From: Bacteroidota bacterium
Lineage (GTDB): Bacteria > Bacteroidota > Bacteroidia > NS11-12g > UBA955
Reading direction: 5' to 3'
Assembly (NCBI GenBank): GCA_025354385.1
Contig: JANXMZ010000009.1
Coordinates: 1-64,000, forward strand
DNA length: 64,000 bases
A model generated the notes under the pieces. That model was not told the DNA's origin. It did no database searches and saw only the letters and a list, made by a program, of their open reading frames with translations. The stretch's first letter is position 1, and the number at the start of each line of letters is the position of its first letter. Positions 61,909 through 64,000 of the stretch are shown piece after piece. The position numbers and the translations under genes are program-made.

Positions 61909-63234
61909 ATGAAAACCTATTTAATCAAACAAGCCATCATCATCAATGAAGGTAAACACTGGGTGGGCGATGTCCTTATTAAAAATCAAAGAATAGAAAA
62001 GGTAGATTCCTCAATTGATTATCCTAATGCAATTGAAATAAATGCAGAAGGGCATTATTTGGTGCCAGGAGCAATAGATGATCAGGTGCATTTTCGCGAA
62101 CCAGGTTTAACACATAAAGGTGATTTATTTACAGAAAGCAGAGCGGCTGTGGCAGGAGGGGTTACCACTTATATGGAGATGCCTAACACCAATCCCCAAG
62201 CTACAACACAAGCCTTATTAGCCGAAAAATATGCAAGAGCCGCTCAGGTTTCATTAGCAAATTATTCATTTTTTATGGGCACTACCAATGATAATTACGA
62301 TGAGGTAATGCGCACCAATGCCAGCAATGTTTGTGGCGTTAAAATATTTATGGGCAGCAGCACTGGCAATATGTTAGTAGATAATCCAAGCACACTCGAG
62401 CATATTTTTGCCAATAGTCCCATGCTAATTGCTACACATTGCGAAGATGAAGCTACTGTAAAAAACAATTTAGAACATTACATTAATGAATATGGCAACC
62501 GCCTTTCGGCTATGCAACATGCCATGATAAGAAATGAAGAAGCTTGTTACAAAAGTAGTAGCATGGCGGTAGAGCTTGCAAAAAAACACGATACTCGCCT
62601 TCATGTTTTGCATATTAGTACTGAAAAGGAAACCTCATTATTTACAAATGGGATTCCGTTAGAAAAGAAAAAAATTACGGCTGAAGCTTGTATTCATCAT
62701 CTTTGGTTCAGCGATAAAGACTATGCAATAAAAGGCAATTTTATTAAATGGAATCCTGCTATAAAAAGTGAAGCAGATAGAGAAGGTATATGGAAAGCAT
62801 TATTGGATGGCAGAATAGATGTGATAGCCACAGATCATGCACCGCATACAATTGAAGAGAAGGAGCAAGCCTATGTGAAAGCGCCTTCAGGTGGACCATT
62901 GGTTCAACACAGTATTCAAGCAATGTTTAAGTTTTATGAACAAGGCCGAATAAGTTTGGAGCAAATTGTAACCAAGATGAGTCATAATCCAGCTATATTA
63001 TTCAGAATAAAAGACCGCGGTTATATTCGCGAAGGCTATTATGCCGATTTGGTTTTAGTGAAAAAACAAAAAGAAACCGTAAGTAAAGAAAATATTTTAT
63101 ATAAATGCAAATGGAGTCCTTTTGAAGGCACCACGTTTGATTACTCCATTCATAAAACCTTTGTAAATGGTCATTTGGCTTGGGACAATCGTCAATTAAA
63201 CGATGCTGCTTTGGGACAACGCCTTTTATTCTAA
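61909..63234 (+). CDS. pyrC: Dihydroorotase-type amidohydrolase
   Basis: This 441-aa amidohydrolase fits class I dihydroorotase (third to fourth step of pyrimidine synthesis): AIDDQVHFREPGLTHKGDL, GVTTYMEMPNTNPQATT, ATHCEDE, LHVLHIS and IDVIATDHAPHT. The first metal motif reads Gln59-Val-His61 instead of the usual His-x-His. I recall this Gln form in other Bacteroidota proteins annotated as dihydroorotase. Enzyme activity is likely but not shown. Confidence 0.85.
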   Translation: MKTYLIKQAIIINEGKHWVGDVLIKNQRIEKVDSSIDYPNAIEINAEGHYLVPGAIDDQVHFREPGLTHKGDLFTESRAAVAGGVTTYMEMPNTNPQATTQALLAEKYARAAQVSLANYSFFMGTTNDNYDEVMRTNASNVCGVKIFMGSSTGNMLVDNPSTLEHIFANSPMLIATHCEDEATVKNNLEHYINEYGNRLSAMQHAMIRNEEACYKSSSMAVELAKKHDTRLHVLHISTEKETSLFTNGIPLEKKKITAEACIHHLWFSDKDYAIKGNFIKWNPAIKSEADREGIWKALLDGRIDVIATDHAPHTIEEKEQAYVKAPSGGPLVQHSIQAMFKFYEQGRISLEQIVTKMSHNPAILFRIKDRGYIREGYYADLVLVKKQKETVSKENILYKCKWSPFEGTTFDYSIHKTFVNGHLAWDNRQLNDAALGQRLLF

Positions 63235-63256
63235 TGGTTAATATTTATTAAAAAAC

Positions 63257-63286
63257 TTTGGTGGCGGCTATTTGGTATTACTTTTG
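63257..63286 (+). promoter_or_regulatory. Promoter of the putative porin gene
   Basis: TTTG (63257-63260), 18 nt, TACTTTTG (63279-63286), then CAAAC. Full -33/-7 match, 18 nt before the ATG. Confidence 0.7.
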
Positions 63287-63304
63287 CAAACATTAGATTT
63301 TTGA

Positions 63305-64000
63305 ATGCGAAACTTGTTAATTATTTTAAACTTCACTTTTTGTGCTGCTCTATTTGCCCAGACAGAGGTTTATGATACTGCCAAAAGATTAGATCCTTAC
63401 AACAATGATTTACAAACTTTGCACCGCAGTTTTAAATTCAACCAAGCTACCGATAGTAGTATGTTGTTCTTGTCGCAATACAACCGTGTTAAAAAAAGCA
63501 CCACTGCCATTCAGGATTTAGGAGATATAGGCACCCCTTACATTAATTTAGTATTTAAACCATCAGTACAAACAGGATTCATCACAGGTTTTAATCCTTA
63601 TGGGGATTATTATTTTTACAATAAGAATGCTATGTTTTATCAAGCCAAATTACCTTATACCTATTTTTATTACACCCAAGGAAAGGCCGGTCAAAGTGGA
63701 AGAGGACTGATAGGTTTTGATGCTGTGCACACGCAAAATATAGGAGAGCGAATTAATTTAGGAATTAATTATCACAGCACAACCAATGAAGGGTTCTTTA
63801 CGCGTACCACCAATGTTATGAAAAATATTCAGACAGCGAACTATTACAGATCTAAAAATAACCGCTATTTGGCTAGTTTAATTCTAACTTGGAACAAAAC
63901 TACATTTAATGAAAATGGGGGGTTGTATCAATCGCCCGCTAACCTTGAATATTTTAAAAATCAGCAATCCAGTATTCGTTTTGCAAATGTTGAATTACCA
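63305..64000 (+). CDS. Putative porin (PF14121-like), cut by the window end
   Basis: From ATG 63305 the frame is open to the last base (232 codons). It has a signal peptide (MRNLLIILNFTFCAALFAQ). The next part, DIGTPYINLVFKPSVQTGFITGF and later IGFDAVHTQNIGERINLGINYHSTTNEGFF, matches the Bacteroidota putative-porin family (Porin_10). Only the N-terminal third is probably present, as family members are about 600 aa or more. It is not in the supplied gene set because it has no stop in the window. Confidence 0.8.
   Translation, partial: MRNLLIILNFTFCAALFAQTEVYDTAKRLDPYNNDLQTLHRSFKFNQATDSSMLFLSQYNRVKKSTTAIQDLGDIGTPYINLVFKPSVQTGFITGFNPYGDYYFYNKNAMFYQAKLPYTYFYYTQGKAGQSGRGLIGFDAVHTQNIGERINLGINYHSTTNEGFFTRTTNVMKNIQTANYYRSKNNRYLASLILTWNKTTFNENGGLYQSPANLEYFKNQQSSIRFANVELP

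Overview
The window is AT-rich chromosomal DNA from a member of the Bacteroidota. Four observations point there. Secreted proteins end in type IX secretion (T9SS) type A or type B tails. Promoters follow the Bacteroidota TAnnTTTG -7 pattern rather than TATAAT. The ATP synthase genes atpD-atpC stand apart from the rest of the atp operon, and there are several Bacteroidota outer-membrane barrel families. I cannot name a genus. No phage, insertion sequence, CRISPR array or rRNA was seen; most of the window is ordinary core genome.

Layout. 1-530: a 145-bp tandem repeat array running in from the left edge, then tRNA-Cys on the minus strand with a terminator and promoter. 758-2590: atpD-atpC. 2631-3363: a PIN toxin whose antitoxin carries two in-frame stops, with an intact operator-like palindrome. 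3396-7142: a 1248-aa T9SS cargo protein built of about 21 repeats. 7213-12037: fkbM-like methyltransferase and alaS, divergent from an M23 peptidase and a MerR-like regulator. 12106-13327: a coiled-coil membrane protein and a 51-aa basic protein.

13380-23608 is the most interesting stretch: dabA-dabB, an outer-membrane porin, two SulP-family anion transporters and a beta-carbonic anhydrase, all on one strand. This looks like a complete inorganic-carbon uptake locus running from outer membrane to cytoplasm, with no RuBisCO or carboxysome gene in the window.

23609-29157: thioredoxin-like protein, queA, barrel protein, LuxC-type acyl-CoA reductase, HdrB-like Fe-S protein, nadD and gmk. 29272-34536 and 51846-55481 are giant PKD-repeat proteins with type B T9SS tails. 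34539-43584: DinB, an RqcH-like NFACT protein, map, a porin-kup operon, prfB with a programmed +1 frameshift, mvaB and PPK2. 44201-47444: serC-serA-DUF1015. 47484-47987: two small novel genes behind a promoter with a palindrome. 48133-50040: acs. 50174-51751: small hypothetical genes. 55614-58942: efp-speB-cysteine desulfurase-cmk. 59075-64000: SPFH lipoprotein, an autoregulated TetR-MFS pair, a pyrC-like dihydroorotase, and a putative porin cut by the right edge.

Recurring themes: several mRNAs look leaderless or nearly so (prfB, pyrC, DUF3817 gene); about six genes appear to use TTG starts; and the -7 element is usually extended to TAnnTTTGCA. All assignments come from reading motifs and sequence by eye; no database search was run.
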